Shown: positions 27,269 through 37,215 of the stretch, piece after piece | How positions within the stretch are numbered: the first letter of the stretch is position 1 | Layout: the number at the start of each line of letters is the position of its first letter | NCBI GenBank assembly: GCA_044376575.1 | Contig: JBILKR010000003.1 | Location: forward strand, 67,205 to 131,204 | Origin: BA4 sp044376575 | GTDB taxonomy: Bacteria > Bacteroidota > Bacteroidia > CAIKAF01 | Reading direction: 5' to 3' | Length of the DNA stretch: 64,000 bases | Notes under the pieces: generated by a model | The model's database searches: none | What the model saw: only the letters and a program-made list of their open reading frames with translations | Told to the model about the DNA's origin: nothing | Program-made: the position numbers and the translations under genes

Positions 27269-28597
27269 TTAGTTTTTATACATCAGCCACTTCCAGATTT
27301 CTTTGTATGTAATTTTTTTCCCGTACATCAGAATTCCTGTTCTGTATATTTTTGCTGCGAGCCATGTAGTAAAAATAAATCCGGCAACCAATAAAATGGC
27401 AGAAACTGCAAGCTCCCAGTAGGCTACACCAAACGGAATTCTTACCATCATTACAATGGGAGACGTAAGTGGAATAAATGAAAAAATTAACGCTAACGTT
27501 CCATCAGGATTTTTTAACACAAACTGTGCGATGGCAATAGAGAACACAAGAGGTAATGTTACTGGAAGCATAAATTGTTGTGAATCCGATTCACTGTCGA
27601 TTGCAGAACCTACTGCTGCAAATAATGAACTATATAATAAATAGCCACCTATGAAATAGAAAATAAACATGGTGATCATCACTGTAAAATCTGTTGTATT
27701 AAAAAGATTCAACATGCTATCTACTTCCATTCCACCCACTTCTGCCTGTGATTGAATAGCGCCTGCATTCACCTGTTCCATTAACGTAGGTGCAAAAATC
27801 AAGCTGACAAATGTGATGACTATACCGGAAAAAATTACCCAAATAATAAATTGTGTGAGTCCAACCAATGCCACTCCGATAATTTTACCCATCATTAACT
27901 GAAAGGGTTTAACAGAAGAAATAATTACTTCAACGATACGATTTGATTTCTCTTCCATCACCCCACGCAATACCTGAATGCCATAAAGCAGAATAAACAT
28001 GTAAATAAGAAATCCTGCGATCATGGCTACTGCAAATTTTTGATCTGCATAGTCACCTTCTTCTTTAATTCCAGTTGATGATTCTTTGATTTTTTTCTCA
28101 AACAAATTTACTTTCACCCGAACACTATCAAGAACACCCGGTTCAAGATTATACAAAATCAATCGTTGCTCTTCCAGTAATTTTTCAAGTTCTATTTCTA
28201 TCGCCTGCTTCATTCCCATCGATGGTCTATCCTTAAAAGAGAGATGAATACTATTAGGATGTGCTACCGGATCTCTCGGTATATACAGTATCGATTGATA
28301 ATTTTCATTGTAAATAGAATCACGAGCCTGAATATAATTGTCGTATTTCCAGATGAATTTTAATTTACTTTCCGGACGTCTGATATTATATGATTTCAAT
28401 TCATCTGCAAAATGCGAAGGCGAATCATCAACCACGAGTACTACATGTTCTTTTTCTTCTTCAGAAACTGCAATCATGATAAGTGCTCCATAAAATACCG
28501 CCAATAAAATCGGACCAAGTATGGTCATGATAATAAATGATTTCTTTCGGACACGGGTTAGGTATTCACGTTGTATAACCAGCCATATCTTATTCAT
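27269..28597 (-). CDS. ABC-2 family membrane permease (NatB-like)
   Basis: Membrane subunit of 442 residues with one N-terminal helix (~25-43), a large extracytoplasmic domain (~45-190) and five or six C-terminal helices (~190-430). It starts LVIQREYLTRVRKKSFIIMTILGPILL and has LRGVMEEKSNRIVEVIISSVKPFQLMMGKIIG, a hallmark of the NatB/YhaP-type permeases. Substrate unknown; the characterised NatAB exports sodium. Its start overlaps the end of the ATPase gene by 8 bp, so the two are translationally linked. Confidence 0.9.
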   Translation of the reverse strand: MNKIWLVIQREYLTRVRKKSFIIMTILGPILLAVFYGALIMIAVSEEEKEHVVLVVDDSPSHFADELKSYNIRRPESKLKFIWKYDNYIQARDSIYNENYQSILYIPRDPVAHPNSIHLSFKDRPSMGMKQAIEIELEKLLEEQRLILYNLEPGVLDSVRVKVNLFEKKIKESSTGIKEEGDYADQKFAVAMIAGFLIYMFILLYGIQVLRGVMEEKSNRIVEVIISSVKPFQLMMGKIIGVALVGLTQFIIWVIFSGIVITFVSLIFAPTLMEQVNAGAIQSQAEVGGMEVDSMLNLFNTTDFTVMITMFIFYFIGGYLLYSSLFAAVGSAIDSESDSQQFMLPVTLPLVFSIAIAQFVLKNPDGTLALIFSFIPLTSPIVMMVRIPFGVAYWELAVSAILLVAGFIFTTWLAAKIYRTGILMYGKKITYKEIWKWLMYKN

Positions 28598-29519
28598 GTG
28601 AACCTCCTTTTACATTTTGAATAAATATATCATTCATGGATGGGATGTGTTCGTTAAAATGATGTACATCGACTTTCTGAATGGCAGTTCTTAAAAGATC
28701 ATTCGCATTCATTGAAGAAGGTAACTTTGCCATGATATAATTTTCCTGCTCATCACTGCGTTCACTGATGATGTTCACATCGTTTGGCAAAATTGATTTT
28801 AATGCATCGGTATTGCCTGTAAATCCGATTTCGTAGGTATTCGTTTTATATTGTTTTTTAATTTCTTTCACTGATCCGTCCAGGATTTTTTTACTCTGAT
28901 GAATCAGTGCAATGTGATCACACAATTCTTCTACAGATTCCATGCGGTGAGTAGAAAAAATAATGGTAGCACCATTCTTTTTTAAATCAAGTATTTCATC
29001 TTTAATCAGGTTGGCGTTTACAGGATCAAAACCGGTAAAAGGCTCATCGAAAATTAGCAGCTCCGGCTTATGCAGAATGGTGACAATAAATTGCACTTTT
29101 TGTTGCATTCCTTTTGATAGTTCTTCAATTTTTTTATTCCACCATCCCTCAAGTTCAAATTTTTCAAACCAATAATCCAATGCTTTTTTTGCATCTTTTT
29201 TAGAAAGTCCTTTCAACTGAGCAAGATAAAGGGCTTGTTCACCTACTTTCATTTTTTTATAAAGACCTCTTTCCTCCGGTAAGTATCCGATGCTAGATAT
29301 ATGTTTGGGAGCAAGCGGTTCATTATTAAAAAATAATTTTCCTTCATCGGGAGCTATGATCTGGTTGATGATCCGAATCATAGTTGTTTTTCCTGCTCCG
29401 TTTGGACCAAGCATCCCAAATACCGATCCTTTCGGAATTGACAGCGATACATCATTGAGGGCGGTATGGCTGGCATATCGCTTCACAATGTTTTCTGCTC
29501 TGAAAATATAATCACTCAT
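28590..29519 (-). CDS. ABC-2 family ATPase (NatA-like)
   Basis: The 309-residue ATPase has Walker A GPNGAGKTT, the D-x-GYLPEERGLYKKMKVGEQALYL segment that is typical of the NatA group, the signature LSKGMQQKVQF and Walker B LLIFDEPFTGFDPVNA. The C-terminal ~80 residues are a regulatory extension. It overlaps the permease gene by 8 bp. It is preceded by hutI on the same strand, 73 bp away, but the functions do not relate. Not GldA-like in its Q-loop region. Confidence 0.9.
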   Translation of the reverse strand: MSDYIFRAENIVKRYASHTALNDVSLSIPKGSVFGMLGPNGAGKTTMIRIINQIIAPDEGKLFFNNEPLAPKHISSIGYLPEERGLYKKMKVGEQALYLAQLKGLSKKDAKKALDYWFEKFELEGWWNKKIEELSKGMQQKVQFIVTILHKPELLIFDEPFTGFDPVNANLIKDEILDLKKNGATIIFSTHRMESVEELCDHIALIHQSKKILDGSVKEIKKQYKTNTYEIGFTGNTDALKSILPNDVNIISERSDEQENYIMAKLPSSMNANDLLRTAIQKVDVHHFNEHIPSMNDIFIQNVKGGSHE

Positions 29520-29591
29520 GATACAATATTACATAAAGTGTTTATGAATGTTATTCATGTAAATTAATACTTAACTTTTTTTTAAGGATTT

Positions 29592-30842
29592 TCACTCCCA
29601 TTTTTTCCCTTTGATATACATTTCAGATACGTGGTTTTCACCAAAAGAGTATGGAATATATGTATAATAATTCATGGGGTGTGTGATGATAAAACTCGCT
29701 TCTTTACCCGGACTCATTGTTCCCAGTCGTCCTTCTAATTCCATCGCAGTTGCTCCGTTAATAGTAGATGCTATTATAGCTTCTTCCGGAAGCATTTTCA
29801 TTCGCATACAAGCGAGTGATATAACCAACTGCATGTTCCCACTGGGAGCACTTCCGGGGTTATAGTCGCTGGCCAGTGCTACTCCAATATTTTTTTCTAT
29901 TAATTTTCGGGCTGGAGCAAAAGGAAGATTAGAGAATAAACTGCATCCGGGTAACAGAGTGGCAATAGTTTCTGATGATGCCAGTGCATCCAAATCTTCA
30001 TCATTCAATACTTCTAAGTGATCAACAGAAATCGCATTCATTTCTATTGCTTTTTTTATTCCACCAATACTGTTAAACTGATTGACATGTAATCTCGGTT
30101 TAAGTCCGTATTTAATTGCTGCATTTAAAATACGCTCGGTTTGATCTGTATTGAAATAATTATTTTCACAGAATACATCTACATAATCAGCTAATTTTTC
30201 TGCATGAATTTTCGGAAGCATTTCATGGATGATGAGATTGATATATCCTTCCTGATTATTTTTATATTCAGCCGGAAAGGCATGTGCACCTAAGAATGTA
30301 GATTTAATATGAATCGGCGACTTTTCTTTGAGGTGCTGAATGACACGCAACATTTTTAATTCACCTTCAAGTGATAAACCATATCCGCTTTTTATTTCTA
30401 TTGCACCGGTGCCATAAGAAATTAACCGCTGCAAACGGTTCCATGCATCATTGAACAATTGGTTTTCATCTGCATTTTTTAATGCTTGTGCAGAATTTAA
30501 AATGCCACCACCTCTTGCCGCAATTTCTTCATACGTTAATCCATTAATTTTATCTACAAATTCTTTTTCTCTGGTTGCTGCAAATACAAGATGGGTATGG
30601 CTATCAACAAATGCAGGCATAATAATTCTGCCTGAGCAATTTATTTCTTTGTAATTAGGATATGTTTTTACAACTGTTGAAATATCCTCCATCTTGCCAA
30701 AAGATTTGATACTTTCATTTTCAATCAATAACCATGCATCATTCAGGCATGATAGATTTTTCATATCGTTACCTTTTCGAATTGAAGAAGGATTTTCTTC
30801 TGCCAATAATAACTGATGAATATCTGTAAATAGCGTAAACAT
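29592..30842 (-). CDS. hutI: Imidazolonepropionase
   Basis: Hydrolyses imidazolone-5-propionate in histidine breakdown. The 416-residue amidohydrolase has the metal ligands of DSHTHLVFAATRE, TYEEIAARGGGI, the AIEIKSGYGLSLEGELKML signature, LGAHAFPAEYKN and HVNQFNS/DHLEV. The frame can be extended six codons to a TTG at 30860, but the ATG at 30842 gives the normal start. TAGGTTTG sits just ahead of it, so the leader would be very short. No hutH, hutU or hutG is in the window. Confidence 0.95.
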   Translation of the reverse strand: MFTLFTDIHQLLLAEENPSSIRKGNDMKNLSCLNDAWLLIENESIKSFGKMEDISTVVKTYPNYKEINCSGRIIMPAFVDSHTHLVFAATREKEFVDKINGLTYEEIAARGGGILNSAQALKNADENQLFNDAWNRLQRLISYGTGAIEIKSGYGLSLEGELKMLRVIQHLKEKSPIHIKSTFLGAHAFPAEYKNNQEGYINLIIHEMLPKIHAEKLADYVDVFCENNYFNTDQTERILNAAIKYGLKPRLHVNQFNSIGGIKKAIEMNAISVDHLEVLNDEDLDALASSETIATLLPGCSLFSNLPFAPARKLIEKNIGVALASDYNPGSAPSGNMQLVISLACMRMKMLPEEAIIASTINGATAMELEGRLGTMSPGKEASFIITHPMNYYTYIPYSFGENHVSEMYIKGKKWE

Positions 30843-30899
30843 ATTTACAAACCTACGCAATTTTATGTATCCTTTTACTTGTAAATTATGGTTTACATT

Positions 30900-30933
30900 T
30901 TTGTATGTTGAGTAATTTTAATTCTTAGTTTTG
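30900..30933 (+). promoter_or_regulatory. Promoter of the beta-helix cargo gene
   Basis: TTTG at 30900-30903 and TAGTTTTG at 30926-30933 are 22 bp apart and match the -33/-7 pattern. The -7 box ends only 6 bp before the ATG at 30940, so the transcript could be leaderless or nearly so. Confidence 0.5.
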
Positions 30934-30939
30934 CATGTT

Positions 30940-32691
30940 ATGAAAAAACTTATTTTTATACCCTTATATTTATTATTATTTTATCAGGGAATTTCACAAA
31001 TAATTCCTGCTTCAAGAATTACAGATTGGTCTATCGCCGGACTTGAAGATTCGGTGCCCTCATATAGTAATGCAATTGATGTATTAACTGTTGGTTTAGT
31101 GAATGATAGTATAACATCTAATAATTCAGCTTTTCAAGCATTATTACAGTCGATGAATTCACCTACTGTGATTTATTTCCCTCCCGGAATTTACTTTTTT
31201 AATCAGCCGATTTCACTTCCTGATTCTGTAATTCTAAGAGGTGCAGGTGCAGACAGTACTGTACTGAAATTTGATTTTGGTGGTGTTGCTTCAGATGCCA
31301 TTAATATAATTGGTAGTAAAATAAATACACCTTGTTATCTGAGCTCTGATGTTCAAAAGAATCAATATCAAATTCAGTCAGCGGGATGTAATATTTTACC
31401 GGGATGGTTTCATCTGGTGTATAATGATTCGCTGGTGATGGGATCTACATGGGCGTATGGCAGTGGAGGCCAGATGTTGAAAGTAAGCGAAGTGATAGAT
31501 TCAGTATTGAATTTAGAATATCCATTACGATTGAATGTACCATTATCATTAACACCTCGAATATATCCTGTACAGCCCAGAACCGGTGTGGGTATAGAAT
31601 GTTTAAAGATTGTTCGAAATGATGCTACTGTTAATCAATCGACCAATGTAACTTTTCGATATGCAATCAATTGCTGGATGATCGGAGTTGAAAGTGAATT
31701 GACCAATTTTGGTCATACAGAAATGACCTATTCATCCAATATACTCATCAAAGGGAATTATTTTCATCATGCCCATGCCTATGGAGGAGGAGGTCAGGGG
31801 TATGGTACGGTAATTCAGTACTCTTCCGGACAGTGTTTGATTGAAAATAATGTATTTGAACATTTACGTCATTCGGTTTTATTACAGGCAGGATCAAACG
31901 GAAATGTAATCGCATATAATTATTCATTCGATCCATATTGGTCACAGTTCCCGAATAATTCTGCTGGTGATTTGGTATTGCACGGTAACTATCCTTATCT
32001 GAATTTATTTGAAGGAAATATCGCACAAAATATAGTTGTAGATAATTCACACTATAAAAATGGTCATTTTAATACATTTTTTCGCAATCGTGCACAGCTG
32101 TATGGGATTGTGATGTCGAGTGGCACAAATACAGACAGCACCAATTTTTTAGGTAATGAAGTCACTAATACAGGATTTCTTTTGGGTAATTATGCATTAG
32201 CGGGGCTTGGGAATTTTACATATGGAAATAATATAAAAGGGACTATTACTCCTGCAGGAACAAATTCTATCCCTGAAATTTCATTGTATCGCAATCAGCA
32301 TCCCGGTTATTGGATGAATACAATTTCTTGGCCATCTATTGGAGCTCCTGCGCCGTATAATCAACTACATATTCCAGCTTTTGAAAGATGGGAAGATCAG
32401 TTGGCAACCTCTTGTTTTACGAATGAAATTTATGATCCCGGCGATGTAAATTTAGTAAGCATACCTGAAGAGTCTTCATTGATTTATCCTAATCCAACCA
32501 GTGATTTTATTCATGTTAAAGATAAGACCTTTGTGATTACTGGGTTGTTTGATTTGCATGGAAAGAAATTAGCTGATTTTAATGTCTCTTCATCTGAGTT
32601 AAACATTACGCATCTTCAGAGTGGAGTGTATATTGTTTCAATCCAATTTCAATCAGGAGAGAAAAGGATGATGAAAGTGATTAAAAATTGA
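30940..32691 (+). CDS. Secreted right-handed beta-helix protein, T9SS type A cargo
   Basis: The 583-residue protein has a signal peptide (KKLIFIPLYLLLFYQGISQ). A pectate-lyase-type fold is indicated by a GIYFFNQPISLPDSVILRGAG N-terminal cap (~83-105) and later beta-helix repeats: ILIKGNYFHHAHAYGG, CLIENNVFEHLRHSV, GNVIAYNYSFDP (~265-335). A type A sorting domain (~505-583) opens SLIYPNPTSDFIHV and ends MMKVIKN. It may cleave or bind a polysaccharide, but no catalytic residues can be assigned. The TTG at 30931 is inside the -7 box, so the ATG at 30940 is used. Confidence 0.85.
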   Translation: MKKLIFIPLYLLLFYQGISQIIPASRITDWSIAGLEDSVPSYSNAIDVLTVGLVNDSITSNNSAFQALLQSMNSPTVIYFPPGIYFFNQPISLPDSVILRGAGADSTVLKFDFGGVASDAINIIGSKINTPCYLSSDVQKNQYQIQSAGCNILPGWFHLVYNDSLVMGSTWAYGSGGQMLKVSEVIDSVLNLEYPLRLNVPLSLTPRIYPVQPRTGVGIECLKIVRNDATVNQSTNVTFRYAINCWMIGVESELTNFGHTEMTYSSNILIKGNYFHHAHAYGGGGQGYGTVIQYSSGQCLIENNVFEHLRHSVLLQAGSNGNVIAYNYSFDPYWSQFPNNSAGDLVLHGNYPYLNLFEGNIAQNIVVDNSHYKNGHFNTFFRNRAQLYGIVMSSGTNTDSTNFLGNEVTNTGFLLGNYALAGLGNFTYGNNIKGTITPAGTNSIPEISLYRNQHPGYWMNTISWPSIGAPAPYNQLHIPAFERWEDQLATSCFTNEIYDPGDVNLVSIPEESSLIYPNPTSDFIHVKDKTFVITGLFDLHGKKLADFNVSSSELNITHLQSGVYIVSIQFQSGEKRMMKVIKN

Positions 32692-32692
32692 T

Positions 32693-33013
32693 TTACAGTG
32701 TATCTCTATTAAGTTTACACAAATAATCTGTCCCGGATATTTCGGTGAGAGTATTGTTTTCATATTTGAATTCAAACTCCATATTTTTTGTTTCCGGATT
32801 CAATACACGAATGGTATTTTCATGAATTTGTAATGGCCTGTTGATACTGAAATCCATACCATGAAATTGAATGTCCATGGTTTCGTCAGGATGAATTTCA
32901 ATACGATCAATCATATTACAATTTTCACCTTTGTACTTACCTACATAATCAGGCCATTTGCAAGAAATAAAAAATAATGAAATGAAAACAGCTGCGCTTA
33001 GAATGTTTTTCAT
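32693..33013 (-). CDS. Small lipoprotein of unknown function
   Basis: The 106-residue protein has a lipoprotein signal (MKNILSAAVFISLFFISC; Cys at residue 18) and a compact mature domain, YVGKYKGENCNMIDRIEIHPDE onward, of mixed strands; it suggests a small beta-barrel or sandwich, but I do not recognise a family. It starts 4 bp after the pyrG stop, so it is likely co-transcribed. The frame runs 14 codons further up into pyrG but the signal peptide fixes the start at 33013. It ends 1 bp from the convergent cargo gene. Confidence 0.75.
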   Translation of the reverse strand: MKNILSAAVFISLFFISCKWPDYVGKYKGENCNMIDRIEIHPDETMDIQFHGMDFSINRPLQIHENTIRVLNPETKNMEFEFKYENNTLTEISGTDYLCKLNRDTL

Positions 33014-33017
33014 ACGA

Positions 33018-34637
33018 TTATTTTGTTTGTTGAAGAGCCGCATTAATAAATCCAACGAATAATGGACTAGGATTCATTACTGTACTTTTATATTCCGGAT
33101 GAAACTGAACACCTACAAACCATGGATGATTAGGTATTTCAACAATTTCAACGAGATTTTTTTCCGGATTTATTCCTGAAGTCTGCATGCCGTGTGTTTG
33201 AAAATCTTTCAGATAGATATTATTAAATTCATATCTGTGACGATGCCTTTCACTGATAACATCTGATGAATAAATTTCTTTTGCTTTCGTTCCTTCTTCA
33301 AGTTTACATTTATAAGCTCCCAAACGCATGGTGCCTCCTTTGCGAGTTTCATTTGTTTGTCCTTCCAGATAATGAATCACAGGATGTGAAGTAGCTGTAT
33401 TAAATTCTGTTGAATGAGCATCACTCCATCCCAATACGTTTCTTGCATATTCTATTACTGCGCATTGCATACCAAGACAAATACCTAAAAATGGAATCTG
33501 ATGTGTCCGTGCAAATTGTATGGTTTTTATTTTTCCTTCTATACCTCTTGTTCCGAAACCTGGTGCAACTAAAATTCCGTTGAGGTTTCCAAGTGTTTCT
33601 TTTAATTCAGATTCGCTCATGGTTTCGATATCCTCAGAATGTATCCACTCCACATCAGCTTTACATTGCAGATAAACACTGGCATGAATAATGGCTTCAG
33701 CAATCGATTTATAAGCGTCTTTTAATTCAACATATTTTCCAACTAATCCAATCTTCACTTTCTTTTTGGGATTTTTCAATTTAAAAAGAAATTCTTCCCA
33801 ACCGGTTAAATCAGTTTCTTTATAAGATGTGATGTTTAGTTTTTTTAATACTTCGAGATCCAGTTTTTCTTTTCTCATCAGTAGCGGAACATCATAAATG
33901 GTATCTGCATCTATAACTTCAATTACTGATTCCGGAGAAACGTTACAGAATAATCCAACTTTTTGTTTTAATTCTTCATTCAGAGAAAATTCTGTTCTGC
34001 AAGCAAGTATATCAGGTTGTACTCCTGATTCAAGCAAAAGCTTGACAGAATTTTGAGTGGGTTTGGTTTTTAATTCGCCGGATGTTTTAAGCATGGGAAT
34101 TAATGTAAGATGAATAACTACACTGTTTCCGCTACCCAATTCATATTTTAACTGACGAACGGCTTCTACATAAGGCAATGATTCAATATCACCAACCGTT
34201 CCTCCAATTTCTGTAATGACTATGTCAAAATCATTGGTTTCACCTAATAGTTTAATTCTTCTTTTAATTTCATCAGTGATGTGAGGAATTACCTGTACTG
34301 TTTTTCCAAGATAATCTCCTTTGCGTTCTTTATCAATTACTGTTTGATAAATTCTTCCTGTAGTTACATTGTTTGCCTGAGAAGTGGGAACATTTAAAAA
34401 ACGCTCATAATGTCCTAAATCAAGGTCTGTTTCAGCGCCGTCTTCAGTAACAAAGCATTCGCCGTGTTCATAAGGATTCAGTGTTCCCGGATCAATATTA
34501 ATATACGGATCCAGTTTTTGAATGGTAACACGAAGACCTCTTGATTGAAGAAGTTTACCTAATGAAGCCGAAAGAATTCCTTTGCCGAGAGAGGATGCAA
34601 CCCCGCCCGTAACAAACACAAACTTGGATAATGACAT
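33018..34637 (-). CDS. pyrG: CTP synthase
   Basis: Converts UTP, ATP and glutamine to CTP. The 539-residue enzyme has the synthase domain opening with VFVTGGVASSLGKGILSASLG, the DPYINIDPGTLNPYEHGECFVT and EIGGTVGDIES motifs, then a glutaminase domain with the Cys in GICLGMQCAVIEY (~380) and the His/Glu in FHPEYKS near the end. A TAATTTTG -7-like sequence sits ~30 bp before the start on the minus strand, without a clear -33. The small lipoprotein gene follows 4 bp later. Confidence 0.98.
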   Translation of the reverse strand: MSLSKFVFVTGGVASSLGKGILSASLGKLLQSRGLRVTIQKLDPYINIDPGTLNPYEHGECFVTEDGAETDLDLGHYERFLNVPTSQANNVTTGRIYQTVIDKERKGDYLGKTVQVIPHITDEIKRRIKLLGETNDFDIVITEIGGTVGDIESLPYVEAVRQLKYELGSGNSVVIHLTLIPMLKTSGELKTKPTQNSVKLLLESGVQPDILACRTEFSLNEELKQKVGLFCNVSPESVIEVIDADTIYDVPLLMRKEKLDLEVLKKLNITSYKETDLTGWEEFLFKLKNPKKKVKIGLVGKYVELKDAYKSIAEAIIHASVYLQCKADVEWIHSEDIETMSESELKETLGNLNGILVAPGFGTRGIEGKIKTIQFARTHQIPFLGICLGMQCAVIEYARNVLGWSDAHSTEFNTATSHPVIHYLEGQTNETRKGGTMRLGAYKCKLEEGTKAKEIYSSDVISERHRHRYEFNNIYLKDFQTHGMQTSGINPEKNLVEIVEIPNHPWFVGVQFHPEYKSTVMNPSPLFVGFINAALQQTK

Positions 34638-34774
34638 AATGAAACAGTTTATTACGATACGGGATACAAAATTAACAAAATTGGCGGGTTATTTACTTTG
34701 AAATGGAAAAAGGTTAAAAATACTTTTTTGCATATTGATAGATAGAGAAATAAAAATCATACTACCTTTAATTC

Positions 34775-36178
34775 ATGCTTCGTAATGTTTCTGTAACATT
34801 TTGGCTTTTGTCTTTACTAATTCTGAGTATTACTGTTTTTCAATTTTATTTTTCAGAAGGTATGTTTCTGGATGGTATTACATACTCAGCAGTGGCAAGG
34901 CATTGGGGAGAGGGATACGGAAGTGCATGGAATCCTTTCTATCATCAAAACGAAAATCCTTTTATAGCTCATCCACCAATGGTTTATGTATTACTGGGTA
35001 CATTGTTTAATTGGTTTGGAAATGCATTCTGGGTCGAGAATCTATATAATTTTTTGATTCTGATTTTTTCATTTTTCATTATGATGAAATTATTCAGCTT
35101 GCTGAAACATAATAAATCCAATACAATTCCTTTTCCGATTTTTTTATTTGCCTGTGTTTTGCTGATGGCTTGGTCGTATCGTTGTACAATGCTTGAAAAT
35201 ACATTGACATTTTTTTTACTAGTATCAACATATTTTATTCTCCTTGCATTAAAAAATCAGCAACAATCAGGATTATTACTGGGTGGTTTCTTTATTTTTT
35301 TGGCATGTATGACTAAAGGTCCGGTTGCATTTTTCCCCCTTGCAATACCTATGATCTATGATTTTTTATTTAAAAGGATAAATTTAAAAACCATCAGTAA
35401 TACTTTTCTTCTTTTGATAGTTCCCGCTGTGTTGCTTATGATTTTATTTTATACTGTACCCGATGCCTTTATTTTTTTTAAAGAGTATATACAAAAACAA
35501 ATATTCCCTTCTCTTCAAGGGCAACTGGAAGTACATCCGGATGGCCATTTTTATTTATTAAAAAAACTATTTCTTGAATTGTTACCGTTGATTGGTTGCA
35601 TTTTATTATGTGTTGTTGTAATGAAGAAGTATAATAAGACTTTTGTAATTCCCAGAACTTCAGTATTGTTCATTTGTATTGCACTTGTAGCTTTTCTACC
35701 TCTTCTGATCAGTCCTAAGCAACGAGCCTTTTACATTGTTCCATCACTGATGTTTTTTATAGTTTCTGTTTCATTTATTCTGGAGTATAACATTCAAAAA
35801 TTTGAAATAAAATTTAACCCATCATGGGTAAAAAGATTGAATATATTATTGGTATTATTATTTGCCGGGTTTTGGTTATATGTGGGCATCGGTAAGAGCA
35901 AGTATAACCGTGATGAAAAGTTGATATCAGATATAAGAAAAATACATCAGGTGATTCCTGAGGGTGCGGTTTTTAGTGCTGATTCTGCTGCCTTACATAA
36001 ATATAATGCCGTTGCCTATCTTTCAAGAATAGGACGTTATTCAATTGTTGACAGGGATACTGATAAATATTATTTAATGGATACAGAGGTAAATACTCAT
36101 ATTGATACTTTAATATGGACAGAAATCCCGCTGTCCTTAGAACGTTACAGATTATTCAAAAAAAAGGGGAACCTGTAA
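34775..36178 (+). CDS. Membrane glycosyltransferase, GT39/ArnT-like
   Basis: The 467-residue protein has about 10-12 hydrophobic segments. The N-terminal loop FLDGITYSAVARHWGEG (~30-46) has an acidic residue where PMT/ArnT enzymes keep the catalytic Asp; HPPMVYVLLGT follows, also family-typical. The C-terminal ~80 residues are soluble. Such enzymes transfer a sugar from an undecaprenyl- or dolichyl-phosphate carrier. Acceptor unknown. The similar gene at 51824 is a second member. The last 21 bp of this gene contain the stem of a terminator read from the opposite strand. Confidence 0.8.
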   Translation: MLRNVSVTFWLLSLLILSITVFQFYFSEGMFLDGITYSAVARHWGEGYGSAWNPFYHQNENPFIAHPPMVYVLLGTLFNWFGNAFWVENLYNFLILIFSFFIMMKLFSLLKHNKSNTIPFPIFLFACVLLMAWSYRCTMLENTLTFFLLVSTYFILLALKNQQQSGLLLGGFFIFLACMTKGPVAFFPLAIPMIYDFLFKRINLKTISNTFLLLIVPAVLLMILFYTVPDAFIFFKEYIQKQIFPSLQGQLEVHPDGHFYLLKKLFLELLPLIGCILLCVVVMKKYNKTFVIPRTSVLFICIALVAFLPLLISPKQRAFYIVPSLMFFIVSVSFILEYNIQKFEIKFNPSWVKRLNILLVLLFAGFWLYVGIGKSKYNRDEKLISDIRKIHQVIPEGAVFSADSAALHKYNAVAYLSRIGRYSIVDRDTDKYYLMDTEVNTHIDTLIWTEIPLSLERYRLFKKKGNL

Positions 36179-36186
36179 GATTCCCC
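36158..36186 (-). terminator. Terminator of the leftward PCMD-like cargo gene, inside the convergent gene's end
   Basis: On the minus strand a GGGGAA/TTCCCC stem with a 9-base loop is followed by eight T (complement of the A run at 36158-36165). It overlaps the last codons of the + strand glycosyltransferase gene. On the + strand there is no T run, so it should act only leftward. Confidence 0.7.
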
Positions 36187-36209
36187 CTCCAATAATATTA
36201 AATATCAGA

Positions 36210-37166
36210 TTATTTTTTAATAAATCGCTGGCGAGCAATTAAATTAAACTGATCCTGAACAAGAATAATATAATTTCCGGAATGTAATGCTGATACATCT
36301 AAAGATGTATTCTCACCATTAGTTCTGGAGCTCATTACTATTTTTCCGTTCATGTCATAAACGTACACTTTTAATGAAGCAGGCAAATCAATAGTATTGA
36401 TAGTAATAAAAGATTCAGTAATTGTAGGATATACCTTCACTTTATCATTCATTAAATCATTTTCATTGATTCCTGCAGGATAAACAAATGCAAGGTCATC
36501 TGCCCAAAGTGTTGAACCAACCTGTCCTGAAGATGACAATAAGCTGGTTAGGCTGTAACCTGCACTTGGCGTACTAAATATAATTACAGTATCAGGATTT
36601 CCTGCATCCACATAATTGATTGCGAGGTCAAACTGTGTGTAAGATGTTACTGCTGAATTAATTTTTTGAGATGCAGATCCTACTAAAACTGATTGCTGAT
36701 TTAATGCATCGAAACGTGTAAACCACACACGAAACTCAGCAGAATCTCCGCTTACAGGCTGATATTTATACCATCCCTGAAAACGCTCAGGACGACCATT
36801 GAACTGACGACCCAAATGAATCGTTTGATTTAAAATATCAACATCTCCAGTTCCAAGAAATCCAGGAATAAAGAATGCCCCTAATACATTTGAAACCATT
36901 CTGGCTGCATAATTTCCGGCATGTGCATTGTTATCTCTAAATACAGTTACCGGACCAGTTAATGGGAATGCCTCATCCGCAAGTGCGTTTAAGGTTCTCA
37001 AAAAATTATTTTCACGATTGGTTTCTGTTCCCGGTTCATAATAAGTTGAATCGGTACCCGTGAACTGAGTCCATGTTTCTAAATCTCCATGGGTAAGTGA
37101 AGGCTGTTGTGCATTTAAAGCAATAACAAAACCTGAAATAAATAGTGTAAAAATTACTTTTTTCAT
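36210..37166 (-). CDS. Secreted T9SS type A cargo, possibly PCMD-like
   Basis: The 318-residue protein has a signal peptide (to ~19), an N-terminal beta-sandwich domain (~22-235) and a type A sorting domain (~242-318) ending GNYIILVQDQFNLIARQRFIKK. The middle part has LTHGDLETWTQF, the HAGNYAARM segment and RPERFQGWYKYQPVSGDSA, which resemble the putative carbohydrate-metabolism domain (PCMD), but I hold this weakly. It precedes the TonB receptor in the leftward direction, yet it is read after it (50 bp gap), so the two could be co-transcribed. Confidence 0.8.
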   Translation of the reverse strand: MKKVIFTLFISGFVIALNAQQPSLTHGDLETWTQFTGTDSTYYEPGTETNRENNFLRTLNALADEAFPLTGPVTVFRDNNAHAGNYAARMVSNVLGAFFIPGFLGTGDVDILNQTIHLGRQFNGRPERFQGWYKYQPVSGDSAEFRVWFTRFDALNQQSVLVGSASQKINSAVTSYTQFDLAINYVDAGNPDTVIIFSTPSAGYSLTSLLSSSGQVGSTLWADDLAFVYPAGINENDLMNDKVKVYPTITESFITINTIDLPASLKVYVYDMNGKIVMSSRTNGENTSLDVSALHSGNYIILVQDQFNLIARQRFIKK

Positions 37167-37215
37167 AAGCGTATGTATAATTAATAAATGAATTGTAGCA
37201 AAAATGATTCCAAAA

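Noticed and set aside
34667..34674. TAATTTTG as a pyrG promoter
   Set aside because: Only the -7 part fits; no -33 element at the right distance, so not listed as a separate feature.
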